Below, piece by piece: positions 24,345 to 35,980 of a DNA stretch of 64,000 nucleotides. Origin of the DNA: Macrotrachela quadricornifera (taxonomy: Eukaryota > Rotifera > Eurotatoria > Philodinida > Philodinidae). Position 1 is the first letter of the stretch, and each line of letters opens with the position of its first letter. The DNA lies in assembly GCA_022393335.1 (NCBI GenBank), contig JAJEKB010020941.1:43938-107937 (forward strand). The letters run 5' to 3'. The notes beneath the pieces are model-generated. The model was not told the DNA's origin. It saw only the letters and a program-made list of their open reading frames with translations, and made no database searches. Position numbers and translations under genes: made by a program.

Positions 24345-27300
24345 ATGAGTGACACACTTGCGTTACAGCCTCATCGTCGAATTGTCTTCGAACAAACAAT
24401 TGGTGAACTCGGCACTTTCAGTTATTTGATAGGAAATACCAAACCAAATGCTATCGATATGTCAGCATGTACAGCCTTTCCCGTACGATGTCTCTTTCTT
24501 GGCAGTGGAGATCTGCGTCATGCATTTCATTTAATTCATGCATCAACTACCATCACACAATGGGATATATATTTAGTCGACATCAATCCAGCTGTAGTAG
24601 CTCGCAATCTCCTCTTTCTTCAGGCACTTAGAGAAGAGAAAACGCCCAGCACAATCATTTGGTCGATCTGGTACGATTTTCTTCTCGATAGCGATACAAA
24701 TAAATACCTACAGAAACTTATTTGTACTACTCTAGCTAGCGAACTCGGTAGTGTCCGCGAAAACGATCGAACTATCATCATCAATACATTGTTGAGCTGG
24801 CTACATTTTACAATCATAGAAGATTCTGATAGGATCCAAAGGCAACGACGAGAACATTTGGAAAGATTCCTGAAACGTAATCGTTCTACAACATTGACCT
24901 CATTTGTTAATACATCACGTACGGAAATCACGGAGATTCTACATGATGAGCCCGAATCGAAAATACATCGGGCACAGGATGAAATCGAGCTTTACATTTA
25001 TCAAGGTGTAACTGGCACAAACGCCACTAAATCTCATATAAATGTGACTATGCTTCAGCCTTTAACTAACCTCTACACTGGACATTTTGAAATGGATCCT
25101 TTCCACAGTTATTTTCCATTTGAATCTGAAAGCGAAATCAATCAATTTCGTGCAACCACCGAAGACGAATCCTATCCGCTTTTTAAATATTGTTTATCGA
25201 AGTTTGATGAATGGATTCGTTCCTGTCGTAAATGTTCGAAAAACGTAACATGGCATTTATGGTGTGGTGATGCTCTCAATCTGGCACTTTTTCATATGCC
25301 TTTGCTGGAATTTGATCTCATTCATACATCGAATTTGGCCGATCACATCGGTGTTTTGGACATTCTGGTCACTTGTATGCCTTTACTTCGTCATCGTTCA
25401 TCGTCTCGTATTCTCACTCAATCTATGAACTGGTGGAACTTACATGGTCATTGCATTGATTATTTACAACACGTATTCAATGGTATTGATCTCACATGGT
25501 TGCCATCATTATTAGGTCTCAAAGCTGAATGTGTACGAGATCCAGGTAGACATTTCACCCAATCGATCACTAAAACTAAGAAAATGATGACTGGTCGAGC
25601 TACTAAGTATTGTGATTATCAAACATGGCGTTTGGCACACGGTGTTCATATTCGTTGTGACACAATTCATCAGGATACACTCAACGCTCTTGATCAACTA
25701 GCCGAACGTTGCTTCTATCCACCAAATACTGTAATCAATGCGTTAAATGGTCTAGCCATTTCGACTACACTGACCTACTATCTTCTTTTGCGTCAATATA
25801 CTAAACGTTGCTATGTTCGATCCGATGAAATATTCGAATATCTATTTTATCGCACGTGTTCACGTTACAGGTCCTATGCAACTGGATTTCGAGCTTTGCA
25901 TGATTTTTTTACCGATGAAACAACGGTCAATACATATCAAGAGACACTCGTACCGTATCCAAAAGCTCATTACAAAACTCAGGCACATTTACCAATGTTG
26001 CAGTTGCTAATTATTGATGATGTCGGCAATACTTCGATCGATGGAATATTACAGATGAGAAACGTTAATTTGGCATTGGGTAGACTTACATCCTCAGCGA
26101 ATGGACAAGCTTTTTCTTTTCATCTAATTGATAATTTCACATTCAAAATGGCTAATCGAACGTTCGAGAAGGATAAAATACAAGCTTATACCTTGCTTGC
26201 TGAAAATGCTTCTATTGAATTTATTCTGCCTTCATCTTTTGCCAGTTGGAAATCATCAGGTGCGTTCTTAATCGATACACATTCTTGGTATCCATTTGCT
26301 CGAGTCAGTCTATCATCACCAAAGTCAATAACACATTGGAATGCATCATTTTCTATGAGTGTCCGAGATGCTGTCTGTTCATGTTCTACACAACCAACTG
26401 ATCGAGCTCTGATCATTGTTGAAAGTAAATCACGGACAAGCATCCAATTAATGAATGCATATGAAACAGTATCTGATTACCATTTGTCATTTCGAAAGGA
26501 TTCATGCAAAAATTCGATCTCTTTGCCATTGCTTTACCTATCTATCGATGAAAAATTACAATCTTTGATCTTCATATTTACTGGCCAAAGGCACTATCAA
26601 TATCCAGTCGCTTTTCCGTGTCCATTACAATGGTATGTGAGACCAATAAAGCAAGAGAACAATGTCATGAACGTTACTCTTCCAAAAGACACAGCCGAAC
26701 TTTTGTCATCAATTTTATTCAACCGTAACACACCTATCTTTGACCGCCAGCAATTGAAACCTTGGCCAGCTGCACGTCTTCCTAACGGTCAAGCAATACC
26801 TTTTCCGAATGATATTGAATCAGTCTCGTTTAGAGATGGTGATTTTCACACATTGATTATGTATCGAGCCTTGGACAGCATGTTTTCATTTTGGGAAAAT
26901 TTTATGAGCAAGCGTGAAGATGTAGAGCAGAATATCGATCGGAGTCTACGTCGTAATCTATATACAATATTTACCTATGTCTTTCTTAGACGTTGCCGTC
27001 TATTTCAATACTTGAGGTACGACGAACAACAGACGAATCTATTAACTGAATTGGTTTTCGTTGTTGATGGCATCTACAGATGTGAATCGAATGAGGAAGA
27101 ACCACTTCTTGCTCTTGTTTACTTGGATGTGCGTCATCCTAAGCAAAATCAAACTCAATCAATGGCAATTTTTGAGCGTGAACGCAAAATTCAAGCAAAA
27201 CAAATTGCGGAAGCACGTGGTTCATCATATCCGACAGACGATCAACCTTTTAGTGTTGCGGTTAGCTGGAACGAAGCTAATCTCATGCGAAAACTTCTTA

Positions 27301-27431
27301 AGTACAACTCAAAAAAAATGACAAGTGCATCGAAAAAGCATAATTTTCCGATACCATGGAAAGCATCATTTCTGGAACTATTACGTGCGGATAGTCGGGG
27401 ATCGTGTTTCACAAGATTTCATAAATATTGA
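24345..27431 (+). CDS. DUF4470-domain protein, 1028 residues, function unknown
   Basis: Intronless, with visibly higher GC than its flanks. Residues 45-100 match the DUF4470 pattern: FPVRCLFLGSGDLRHAFHLI, then WDIYLVDINPAVVARNLLFL. This has a nucleotide-binding-like look, a GxGDxR loop followed by an acidic strand end. DUF4470 is also found at the N-terminus of the dynein arm assembly factor DNAAF3 and in many fungal and invertebrate proteins with MYND fingers. No MYND Cys/His cluster is visible here. The rest is a long single-copy region with an LWCGDALNL segment near residue 302. There is no signal peptide or membrane segment, so it is probably cytosolic. The family is established but its role is not, and I do not infer one. 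Confidence 0.75.
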   Translation: MSDTLALQPHRRIVFEQTIGELGTFSYLIGNTKPNAIDMSACTAFPVRCLFLGSGDLRHAFHLIHASTTITQWDIYLVDINPAVVARNLLFLQALREEKTPSTIIWSIWYDFLLDSDTNKYLQKLICTTLASELGSVRENDRTIIINTLLSWLHFTIIEDSDRIQRQRREHLERFLKRNRSTTLTSFVNTSRTEITEILHDEPESKIHRAQDEIELYIYQGVTGTNATKSHINVTMLQPLTNLYTGHFEMDPFHSYFPFESESEINQFRATTEDESYPLFKYCLSKFDEWIRSCRKCSKNVTWHLWCGDALNLALFHMPLLEFDLIHTSNLADHIGVLDILVTCMPLLRHRSSSRILTQSMNWWNLHGHCIDYLQHVFNGIDLTWLPSLLGLKAECVRDPGRHFTQSITKTKKMMTGRATKYCDYQTWRLAHGVHIRCDTIHQDTLNALDQLAERCFYPPNTVINALNGLAISTTLTYYLLLRQYTKRCYVRSDEIFEYLFYRTCSRYRSYATGFRALHDFFTDETTVNTYQETLVPYPKAHYKTQAHLPMLQLLIIDDVGNTSIDGILQMRNVNLALGRLTSSANGQAFSFHLIDNFTFKMANRTFEKDKIQAYTLLAENASIEFILPSSFASWKSSGAFLIDTHSWYPFARVSLSSPKSITHWNASFSMSVRDAVCSCSTQPTDRALIIVESKSRTSIQLMNAYETVSDYHLSFRKDSCKNSISLPLLYLSIDEKLQSLIFIFTGQRHYQYPVAFPCPLQWYVRPIKQENNVMNVTLPKDTAELLSSILFNRNTPIFDRQQLKPWPAARLPNGQAIPFPNDIESVSFRDGDFHTLIMYRALDSMFSFWENFMSKREDVEQNIDRSLRRNLYTIFTYVFLRRCRLFQYLRYDEQQTNLLTELVFVVDGIYRCESNEEEPLLALVYLDVRHPKQNQTQSMAIFERERKIQAKQIAEARGSSYPTDDQPFSVAVSWNEANLMRKLLKYNSKKMTSASKKHNFPIPWKASFLELLRADSRGSCFTRFHKY

Positions 27432-27691
27432 TCCCACAATTCCACAGTGATTCATTTCGTGTAGAAACTTTTCTTCAAAATTTAACTTGATATAATAAGG
27501 ATTTTGAATGTTATGATTAGCCTTTGACATGTTTCTAATGAATTTGGAAGGTTTTAGGAATAATGCTATTAAGAGCCTCCCCCCCCCCCCCAAAAACCAT
27601 TTTTGTCATTTTTCATCCGGTTTCAACGAAAATTTCAGAGAATGCTAGTCTTGGCTAGTGGAGACTGTGGTTAAAATATCTTCTCAAATCT

Positions 27692-28290
27692 CTGACGAGG
27701 GTACCTTCCGAACTGGTTAATCGCTTTTGAGCTCAGTCTCTATGTATAAGGTAGAACCCAATGAGGTATGAAAAATCCCAAAAGGACAAGTCCCCATAGG
27801 GCTTCTTCTTGGAGTTATAAGCATTTTACTGAAATTTTACTGTGGAGTATGGTATATTAATCTGAAACTTTGCTCATAGAGTGGTCTACTAATGGGTAGA
27901 ATATCCTGAAAATTTCAGCTCTAAAGAACATTTCCTTCATAACGTATTCAGCCTGCTAAAACTCACCCAGTTTCCAAAATATTTCTTGGTCTTTTTAGAC
28001 TCTACTACGTTATGAAGAAAATGTTCTTTAGAGCTGAAATTTTCAGGATATTCTACCCATTAGTAGACCACTCTATGAGCAAAGTTTCAGATTAAAATAC
28101 AATACTTCGAGTTTTTACTATATACCATACTCCACAGTAAAATTTCAGTAAAATGCTTATAACTCCAAGAAGAAGCCCTATGGGGACTTGTCCTTTTGGG
28201 GTTTTTCATACCTCATTGGGTTCTACCTTATGCATAGAGACTGAGCTCAAAAGCGATTAACCAGTTGGGAAGGTTCTCTCGTGAGATGTA
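27692..28290. mobile_element. Foldback element, arms about 265-285 bp, spacer 48 bp
   Basis: 27692-27956 is the near-perfect inverse of 28005-28290. Matching blocks include AACTGGTTAATCGC, TGGAGTTATAAGCATTTTACTG and GGATATTCTACCCATTAGTAG. The right arm has about 20 extra bases near 28096-28115. No coding capacity. Transcription through it would give a long hairpin. Confidence 0.88.
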
Positions 28291-28565
28291 TTGACTACGT
28301 TATGATCATGCTAGTTTCGATGTCTTCTCCGAAACTTCAATAATATAGAAACATAAAGGAATGTGTGTGTGTGGTGTTTGAAAAATGACCAGTACGTAAA
28401 TTGTTTAAGTTTTAAATGCATTGATGCATCATTTGGTGATATATTGATTGTTTCTTTTTGATTGGTGCTAAGAAATTACAATAAAAGATAATTTTGAAGA
28501 ATTATTGTCTATTATTCTTTGCTGCATCTAGTATTTGAAAAAGTTTATTTCATCAAATTTAAGCA

Positions 28566-29829
28566 TGAATTTATTGAACATTGCGAAACATCTTCTACAT
28601 TTGGCACAAACCGAATTATACTTAGAAGATTCTCCAACAAATACCGATGAGATTTTGGCTTCAAAGCAATTTTTTGAAGTCATTCAAAGACAGTTACTTT
28701 AGTGAACTTTATACTTATGAAACTCTGGAGTTTGATGATGAATATGACGAAATGTCTGATGAAGGTGATGACTATGATGAAGATGATAATTACAACGAAA
28801 ATCAATACGTGGATATTAAAAGTCATTTTACGCTGGAAGAAATGGAAAACATAATTGAATGGGTTGATCAACATCCGCATGCTAGGCTCCCAACTATTTC
28901 TAATCGATTTCGAAAGGTCACATCCATGATTTACATTACAAGATTTAGAGAACATATCGAAAAAAGTGGAACAAGACCTGAAAAACTCCAAAAAATAAAA
29001 GAATTTATGATAAACAAATTTTACCAGAAAAGAGCAATCGAAAAAGAAGCTGTTCATGATACTGCCTTGGAAATTTATGCAATCCAAAAGGCAAGAGAAT
29101 TAAATTGGGATAGTTTCAAAGCAAGCCAATCTTTTATTAAGACGTTCAAAAAAGAAAATTGAATCTCGTCAAGAAGATACAACAAACTCGTAACACGAGC
29201 CGGCTCAACTAGAAAAGGTTGCAGTTTGAAAGGAACTTAAATTTCCATTAGAGCCTGTAGAATATTTATCTTAATATGATTTATGTGCACATTTTAGATG
29301 CCCAAAATTGGGTCGAAAGCAAAAGACCTTTAATCTCAACTTATTCTTCTGGTGATATTTTAAATAGCGATCACTGCTCGTTTCAACAATTTGGTAAAAG
29401 GATGCAGAAAGATTTAATTGTACCACCAAATGTAGTAGTACGAGCTTCTGAATCTGGAAAGAGTAGTGATGAAAAACATCGCATTTTTTTAAATGAAATT
29501 CTGCGTCCTTTGGTTGGTAGAAAATTTCTGCTCTTCCTTGATTCTTGGAGAAATCAAACTGATCTAAAAAAATTTAGATCAGTATTTTCAAATCAAGATA
29601 GTCAATTATTGATTTTTCCTGAAGGATCAACTGGTCATATTCAACCACAATATTTATCCTTATTCCGTTCATGGCGATTTATTCATAAGAAAATCGAGCA
29701 TTACACTCATATCAATCGTACAGAAATGACTATAAGCGATCGCCAATATTACATTAATATGCATTCCGTTATTCACAACCAATTATCACCCCACCATTTA
29801 AAAATCTCATCAAGTCTGGGTTCATAAAA
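28566..29829 (+). pseudogene. Pogo/Tigger-like DDE transposase pseudogene
   Basis: Broken frames of one transposase. 28647-29162 encodes an acidic N-terminal stretch and a CENPB-type helix-turn-helix ending DSFKASQSFIKTFKKEN. After a TGA at 29160-29162 the same frame continues as RISSRRYNKLVTRAG, the usual continuation in this family, and then breaks again. 29276-29827 carries the DDE core: NSDHCSFQQ, KFLLFLDSWRNQ (second Asp region) and FPEGSTGHIQP followed by FRSWRFIHKKI. A short frame from ATG 28566 (MNLLNIAKHLLHLAQ) may be the original start, shifted before 28703. The DDE_1 family performs cut-and-paste transposition. Terminal inverted repeats were not found by eye. Confidence 0.72.
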
Positions 29830-30114
29830 GCTCATATAACAAACGAAACGATTGGACAAATCGAAAAACCAAAAGATATTTGCTTCAAATTCTACCATCT
29901 CAAAAAACGATCTATATGTAGAAAAATATTCTCAAAATAGTTCAGTACTAATGATCTTAACTTTCTCTACAGAATCGTATTTTATTGATTTTAGGTAGTC
30001 TTTCTACTTTTTCAAAACAATCATATATAGCGGATCTTCTATGACGGATGTGAGGTTACCTACTATGGACTACACGACTGTAGTATTCAAGTTCAATTTT
30101 TAAAAAAGGTATAC
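29830..30114. other. Spacer, no gene seen
   Basis: Continuation of the decayed transposon region; no motif recognised. Confidence 0.35.
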
Positions 30115-30122
30115 GGTGGAAT

Positions 30123-30365
30123 CAGAGATGTCCACCGCGGCTAGGTGTGTGACAGTTCACCAGTTCTAGGACTGCTTCTTTTTTAGAGAATCGGGTTAAA
30201 AAACCAGTTCTTTTTTCAGGAGCTGGATATACAGGTCGATTCTTTTTTTGAGAACTGAGTGAAAGGCCCGGTTCTCTGAACCAGTTGAGTTCTCTGATCG
30301 GGAACTGTCATATGCCTCATCGCGGCGTGACTGCAGCAGATTCTCAACCGCGATGGACATCTCTG
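30123..30365. mobile_element. hAT-type MITE with 8-bp target duplication
   Basis: Terminal inverted repeats begin CAGAGATGTCCA.CGCGG (30123-30140 and inverted at 30347-30365). The flanking 8-mers GGTGGAAT (30115-30122) and GCTTGAAT (30366-30373) agree at 6 of 8 positions, as expected for an old hAT insertion. Inside is a second inverted pair, GTGACAGTTC-like at about 30150 against GAACTGTCAT at about 30303, and repeated GGTTC/GAACC words. Confidence 0.7.
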
Positions 30366-30834
30366 GCTTGAATCATCCAAGATTCATTACTTTAGCCGAT
30401 TAATAACTAGATTGAGAAGGACGTTCAATTTACATTTTTAATCAATTTCAGCTTTTTTTGAATGTAGAAGTTCTCAAAATAACTTACGCTGTCACATGCG
30501 CGAGTTTTCAGATACTTTGGTATTACTTGAAGTTTATCAGGTTGCTTTTTACTAACTATTTCTCGTCATCAATTTCATTTATTTGTATTTTATCCTAATT
30601 ACATTACTTATTCCATCCGTTTCTAGTCCTAACTTAGTTTTATTAAAGCGAATTTCATCAATTGTAATCAACGATAAATCAGCTTTTTTTATTTTTTGTA
30701 ATGGAGAAATGGATCAAAAGTTTAATATAACTTGAAAATGTCTTTTTTTGCTTTCGATGTTTTTTCGTCAAACTAGTTCTAGTGTAGCTATTTTTTAATT
30801 CAAATTGTTTTTCTTTTTGTTTCAGATCCTATTA

Positions 30835-31130
30835 AGACGAGTCCTACTCAAAAAAGTTGATTTTCGTCAGAATTTTTCGACTTGAGATAAATACATGGGA
30901 AGATAATCCGCTTTTAGATCTGTTACGAATGATATGATCTTTAAACCGTTAACCTTCTTTGGGTCAGAATTTTAAATAATTTTTATCACCCACTCCTTAA
31001 AAAGCAGACTTTTCCTCGATTTGTGTTATTTTTTATCTTTCGTTCAAGTTTTTTTTCTGTGTGAAAGAGCATGTTCAGATGTAGGGCACCATGGAATCTC
31101 TTTTTTTAATTAGGCTTTATTTTTTATTAT
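30835..31130. repeat. Dispersed repeat, copy 1 (second copy 33.67-33.99 kb)
   Basis: Shares with 33665-33985 the ordered blocks AAAAAG.TGATTTTC, GATAAATACAT, CTTTTGGATCT-like, a T-rich stretch, GAAGAGCATG..AGATG and GGGCACCA/GGAGCACCA, ending in TTTTTTTAAT.. AGGCTTTTATT. The copies are clearly diverged. Family unknown. Confidence 0.65.
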
Positions 31131-31277
31131 ACATCAGAGCCTGAATCGAACTGACTTTTCTTGACTGCAGTTCGGTTCGGTTTGGTTCGATTTTATTTTG
31201 TAAAAGATAGTACAGGTTCGGTTCGATTCGATCTAACTCAGATTTCATCTACTTAGGGTGATCCAAAAGTAGGATCA

Positions 31278-31661
31278 GATGCGTTTGGAGAATATCCCCG
31301 GAAACTCGATTAAATGCTAAGAGAGCAAAATATAGCAGATATAGGAGATATAAGGTTATGCGTGTGTGAGGGACTGAAAGGGTGATAGGGCTTATAGGAG
31401 ACGTAGGAGATATAGGCGGTATATCGCCTATACCCCCTATACATTCTATAACCAATCCACCTCCTCTACCCACTATAAGCCCTAAAGACACATGCCCTCT
31501 GTCCTCGTTTGCAGGTGTGTTCCTTTTTCTGAGGCACCCTCAGCGAGAGAGTCGCCCTCTAGGTGTCCCCTCTCGTGTTTCCGTCCTATATCTCCTATAT
31601 CTGTTACGTTTTATTCTCTTAGCATTTAATCAAGTCTCCGGGGATATTCTCAAAACGCATC
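31278..31661. mobile_element. MITE with about 85-bp terminal inverted repeats
   Basis: Left GATGCGTTTGGAGAATATCC and right GGATATTCTCAAAACGCATC are inverse copies. The match continues through ATTAAATGCTAAGAGA to the word ATATAGGAGATATA. The centre is rich in GGAGATATAGG/CCTATA words and encodes nothing credible. Confidence 0.8.
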
Positions 31662-32689
31662 ATATGCGAGTACCATAGTTGACTTGAATTAAAATATCAT
31701 TTCGTTTCGTCAATAGACAAAATTTAATATATAGGAAGTTTCCAAAGTATTTTTCAAACAAAGGACAGATGGAATTTATTCTGATGAATGTGACATACAG
31801 TGCTGCCAGTACCTCTGCTTTCAGCAGAAAAACTCTGCTTTCTTAAATATTAGGTTAAATTCATATTACTACTTTGTTCTAGTTCAACTTCAATTATATA
31901 GTTTCTGTTTTTGAGCAGCCTCATGTATTTCTTGATCATCTTTAACTCTTGCAATCCTAACAGTTTCTTGCATTCTGTATGAACACGAAAAAACAGAAAG
32001 TCTCTCTTACGTTCAATCAGCTGTATCTGAACCAATTTGACTCTTAAGAAACAAGAATCAAGAAAAAGTTGATGCTATTAGAACAACCACGTGTGATAAC
32101 TAGGTTGAAGTCTAGGCGATATTCGTCTTCCAAAACGAAAGAACGAGGAGAATACCTTTCGTGTTCTTTATGTCATTTATAAGATAATTCTTTTTTGGAT
32201 TTAAACAGTTAATAAAGATGCAAATTGAATCTGTAATTTTAAATTATTATGTTGTTGGATCTAACAAGGGACCATTCTCAGACGCCTATTCACTTTTCAG
32301 TTAGGACATACAATAAGTTCTATAATCAACTTATGTCAGAAACATGTTTTCTGCTTTTTGCACTTCAAAAGGTGGCAGCACTGATATAATTCATCCAATA
32401 ATAGTTGTTTATTAGTCACCAACATGATTTTTTTTCCTTCCTTACTCTAATAGACGAATGAGAAGCTGTGTGTATGACATATTAGAAAAAAACTATTATT
32501 GTGAAGAAGTTGTGAAAGAAAAACACAACGCATTGATGAGTCATTCTCACGAGGATTTTTTCTTACTGCATAATTCCAAGGCAATAACATATAAAGGAGA
32601 CACACCAGTAACAATGCATTACTTTCATTAAACAGAATTTTTTGATCAAGCAAATCATAGGTAAGTGTATTAGTTTATTTGAAGAACAT
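31662..32689. other. Spacer with an unassigned short minus-strand frame
   Basis: Minus-strand frames at 31850-32035 and 32447-32653 are short. The second begins MLDQKILFNESNALLLVCLL and is hydrophobic, but nothing more supports a gene. Confidence 0.35.
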
Positions 32690-32849
32690 CCTAGGTCCAT
32701 GAATCCTATACTCGGATCCATTCGAATCCTATGCCGGATTCTATCGGAATCCGACGATCTGACAAAATCTTATAGGATTCCGTCGTGTTCGAATTCCATC
32801 GGATCCTATAAGATCCTATCGGATCCGTTGTCGGATTTGTGAACCTAGG
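32690..32849. mobile_element. Short element with CCTAGGT ends and ATCGGATCC words
   Basis: CCTAGGTCCATGAATCC at the left and GGATTTGTGAACCTAGG at the right form imperfect inverted ends. The 160-bp interior consists almost wholly of variants of the palindromic word GGATCC, CGGATTC and ATCGGAT. Copies with the same word and related ends lie at 47.8 and 49.0 kb. Confidence 0.65.
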
Positions 32850-33664
32850 ATATTAAGATATCCTGGAACAGTCTTTCTTCTTAATGTCATCCTATAGAGT
32901 ATAGACGAGTAACTTTGATTTTCTTCTCTTGATTTCATCTTCAACACGATCGAAGTAGTCTCGTTTTGGAGTATTGAGAGCAGAATAATTAGTGGTAGTG
33001 TATTGTAATTGTACTTTAAGAAATGGACTTGGTATTGATCTTCGACTTATCCGAAAAGCAAATTGTGTGAATAAGACTGTTATAGTGAGAATCACTATCA
33101 AACATTCTGTTTAAAATATTCAAAGATATTTTTCTTTTCTATTGTTTAGGATTTTTTCTCGTTGATCCTATATACTGTTTGATCATTTGAAAAATAAAAA
33201 GATTTATCTCGATTCCGATCTAATGATCATTAATCACTCTAACAAAGAAAGAGTAATTCTGACACACATTTAAAGATCAATGCAATGTCAACTGATTAGA
33301 AAATAAATACAGAAGGATTGGGATCATTACGGTTGACATGTATCTGTTCTTGTACCTAGTCTGTGTCTGATGTTTGAATTCGGAATCATCCCAAGTAGAA
33401 TTTGAAAGCTTATACGAATTACCTACTAATAGATCTCAAACAGGTAGCAGTGAAAAAAGCAGTTGCGATATTCTTTATTATGTTGTTCATTCATTTGCAT
33501 TTTTCTAATGACTAAAAGTCGTTATTTATTCTTGATTTTGTCTTTTTTTTTATAAATATAAACATTCTATTTGTAGTTATATAGAAGGAAATAAATACAA
33601 TGTTATATCTTGAGTAAGAATAAAATTTGAATCAAATGGATTTTTGGCTCGAAATAATTACTTA
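32850..33664. other. Spacer with a possible short secreted-peptide frame
   Basis: On the minus strand, 33101 to 32892 encodes 69 residues beginning MIVILTITVLFTQFAFR, which looks like a signal peptide. Dibasic sites follow (PKR and IKRRK). It could be a peptide precursor or chance; no homologue is recognised and no splice evidence is seen. Confidence 0.25.
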
Positions 33665-33985
33665 AGGTCTCTCCAAAAAGAGTTCATTTTCAGCAGAATT
33701 GTTAGCACGAAGATAAATACATAGAAGGACAGTCCACCTTTGGATCTTTTTGAAATACTATGAGATTTCTTTTTCGCGCCTCGTTTTTTGTAAAACTTTT
33801 GATAATTCTTCGCAAGTTTTTTTCAAGAAACAAGCGGTTTATTCTCGGTTTGCGCTTTCGCGAACGCACGACCCAAATTTCTCTATTTAGACTGATGGTA
33901 TACCTTTAATTTTCTTTTGTTTGGAAGAGCATGGCAAGATGCGGAGCACCAAAGAGTCCTTTTTTTAATATAAGCTTTTATTGTC
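33665..33985. repeat. Dispersed repeat, copy 2 (first copy 30.84-31.13 kb)
   Basis: Diverged copy of the repeat at 30835-31130, with the same order of blocks up to the final run AAGAGTCC(T)n AATATAAGCTTTTATT. Confidence 0.65.
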
Positions 33986-34488
33986 ACGTAAGAACACATG
34001 TTTATGGAAAAATATCCTTGTTCTGAGGGGTTTTTGACTGATTAAACGTATGATCCACTTTTTTCTACTGAAAAAGTAAGTATTTAAAAAAAGCACTCTG
34101 TGTCAACCCGCGTCTTGCAATGTTTTATCCAATAAAAAAAATTCAACATGAAGAATGAGCGTAGACAGCGAAGTTTGACTTTTCCAATATGGCATTTTTG
34201 ACTTTTGCTTGGTGGTATTCCCCTTAAACGTCGTAATATAGAGTTGATATTTTATCATAGCGTCTCCACTACACAGGTTGCAGCGGTTAGCTCGCGGAAC
34301 ACTTGCTCGCAACGGACACTTGCCTGTTGGACAGCCGCCTGCATAACTTGTGCTCGCCGTTTGATTTCAACCGCCTTCATGCTTCATTCTTTTCTCTTCG
34401 AACACTTCATTTCCGTTTTTATGTTTTTCGATAAATTTTTTCCTTGCGTTCTACTATTGACTTATATATGTCGAAATTTTTCTAGCAG

Positions 34489-34626
34489 CTACCGAGATCT
34501 ATTTTTTGGAATTTATTAGGAATTTTTCAATAAATCCCGCACTATCTTGAGGATGAGGGGGCAGCAGTTGAGTGAGGGTGCATGAAAATCTTGATACAGT
34601 TAATAAATCCTAATAAATGCTTCGGA
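34489..34626. mobile_element. Short MITE related to the one at 62.1 kb
   Basis: ACCGAGATCTATTTTTTGGA, then GGATTTATT/AATAAATCC words, and an interior matching GCACCCTCACTC in inverse are shared with 62131-62369. The right end is TTAATAAATCC..GCTTCGG. Confidence 0.6.
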
Positions 34627-34805
34627 AGAAAAAAATCGCAAAAAAAATAAATCTTAGTATGCCCTCATATTCCTCTCATACCTGTTTAATTTTTTGATAC
34701 AATCCGACAATCTAAATATACTGGATCATTTTCTTGGATGTATATTCATATTTTTATTGTAATTTCTAAATTTTCTAACTAACTGAATAAAATGCGAACG
34801 GCTAA

Positions 34806-35657
34806 CCCGAATTTCGCCAATAAGACTTTCGCCAATTGGACATTCGCCAATGGCGAAAGTCCATAAGATGAGTTGGCGAGAGTTCAGTGGACATTCGCCA
34901 AATTGACGAAAGTTCACTATACTTTCGTCAATACATCATCGGATTTTCGCCAGTTGGCGAATGTCCACTACACTTTCGCCAATACATCATCGGATTTCCG
35001 CCAATTGGCGAATGTCCCATGTGCCCTCACTAATCTCTAAAAAAAGGTATCATAATAAACCCTATAGACTCTAAAACCTCCGGCAATTCTCAGGGCTCTT
35101 TCCCATGATAGCCAACTAGTTTAAAATTGAAAAATATTCCTAAAAGAAACTGTAAAACGAAAATAATTAGATACTAGATGCTTGACTACAACTTAAAAAA
35201 AAGTCCGAAAAATAAACCAAAGTTAGATTCTGTAAGAGCTATTGTGAGATCTTTGTTTTCGAGAACAGTATATCCTGTATATTATGGAAATCTCTACCAA
35301 TTACACTGACATCTAGAATCAACGCAATAGGTTCTGATACATCCATCTTCGTATGTATCTACATTCATATTCCTCCGAGAAAAATAGCCAAAATTCATCG
35401 ATTATTTGTCGACTAGCGAAAGATCACTGGACTTTCACCAATTGGCGAGAGTCCACAGTATTTTCGCCAATACGTCACTAGACTTTCGCCAATTGGCGAC
35501 TGTCCACTGGACTGTCGCCAATGTACCATCGGATTTCCGGCAATTGGCGAATGGCCCACTGGACTTTTGCCAACACATATTGTGGACTTTCGCCATTGGC
35601 GAATGTCCGGTTGCTCTCAGTTGGCGAAAGTCTTATTGGCGAAATTCGGGAATCCCA
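34806..35657. mobile_element. Inner foldback element with TTTCGCCAATTGGCGAA tandem arms
   Basis: The ends are inverse copies starting CCCGAATTTCGCCAATAAGA. Both arms (about 34806-35020 and 35400-35657) are tandem copies of a 35-45-bp unit centred on the palindrome TTCGCCAATTGGCGAA and followed by GTCCACT. The middle (35040-35400) is unique. The flanks share ATGCGAACGGCTA (34793-34805) and ATGCGAACAGCAA (35658-35670), possibly an unusually long direct duplication. Confidence 0.65.
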
Positions 35658-35796
35658 TGCGAACAGCAATCAAATAAAAAAAACAAGTCTTAGAATTGAA
35701 AAATAATGCATAAATATTTAGCGAGCAAATATAACAGACGGGCAACTGTCCGGCGAGCAAGTGTCCTGCGGGCAAGTGTTCTGCGAGCTAACCGCC

Positions 35797-35980
35797 TAGA
35801 ACCGTTTTATGGCCGTATCTGAATGAGAATACGGCCGTAAACGGTTCGAATATGGTGGTGTATATACGACACAAAAACTGGCGACCAGGATTCCGGCGAA
35901 ATACGGCTCGGAAACAGCCGTGTACGGTAAAATACGGCCATATAGGGTCCGGAAACGGCAGCCGGATTGAATCACCTGGG
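35797..35980. mobile_element. Element built of CCGTATTT/AAATACGG words
   Basis: Variants of CGGCCGTATT and AAATACGGC occur eight or more times. The right end is GGATTGAATCACCTGGG, like the ends at 22.03 and 49.15 kb. The left end near CCTAGAACCG (35795) is less certain. Confidence 0.5.

Larger units (their letters stand above)
34283..35796. mobile_element. Outer foldback element with GCGAGCAAGTGT minisatellite arms
   Basis: The block at 34283-34340, beginning GCGGTTAGCTCGCGGAACAC, is the inverse of 35738-35796, which ends GTTCTGCGAGCTAACCGC. Each arm is a minisatellite of about 15 bp with core GCGRGCAAGTGTCC in three to four copies. The 1.5-kb interior contains two further elements (34489-34626 and 34806-35657), so this is a nest. 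Foldback elements with tandem-repeat arms are a known type (Drosophila FB/Galileo); no transposase is present here. Confidence 0.6.

Noticed and set aside
35406..35693. Plus-strand frame rich in FRQLA/DFRQL repeats as a protein
   Set aside because: It is translation of the TTCGCCAATTGGCGAA minisatellite arm of a foldback element.
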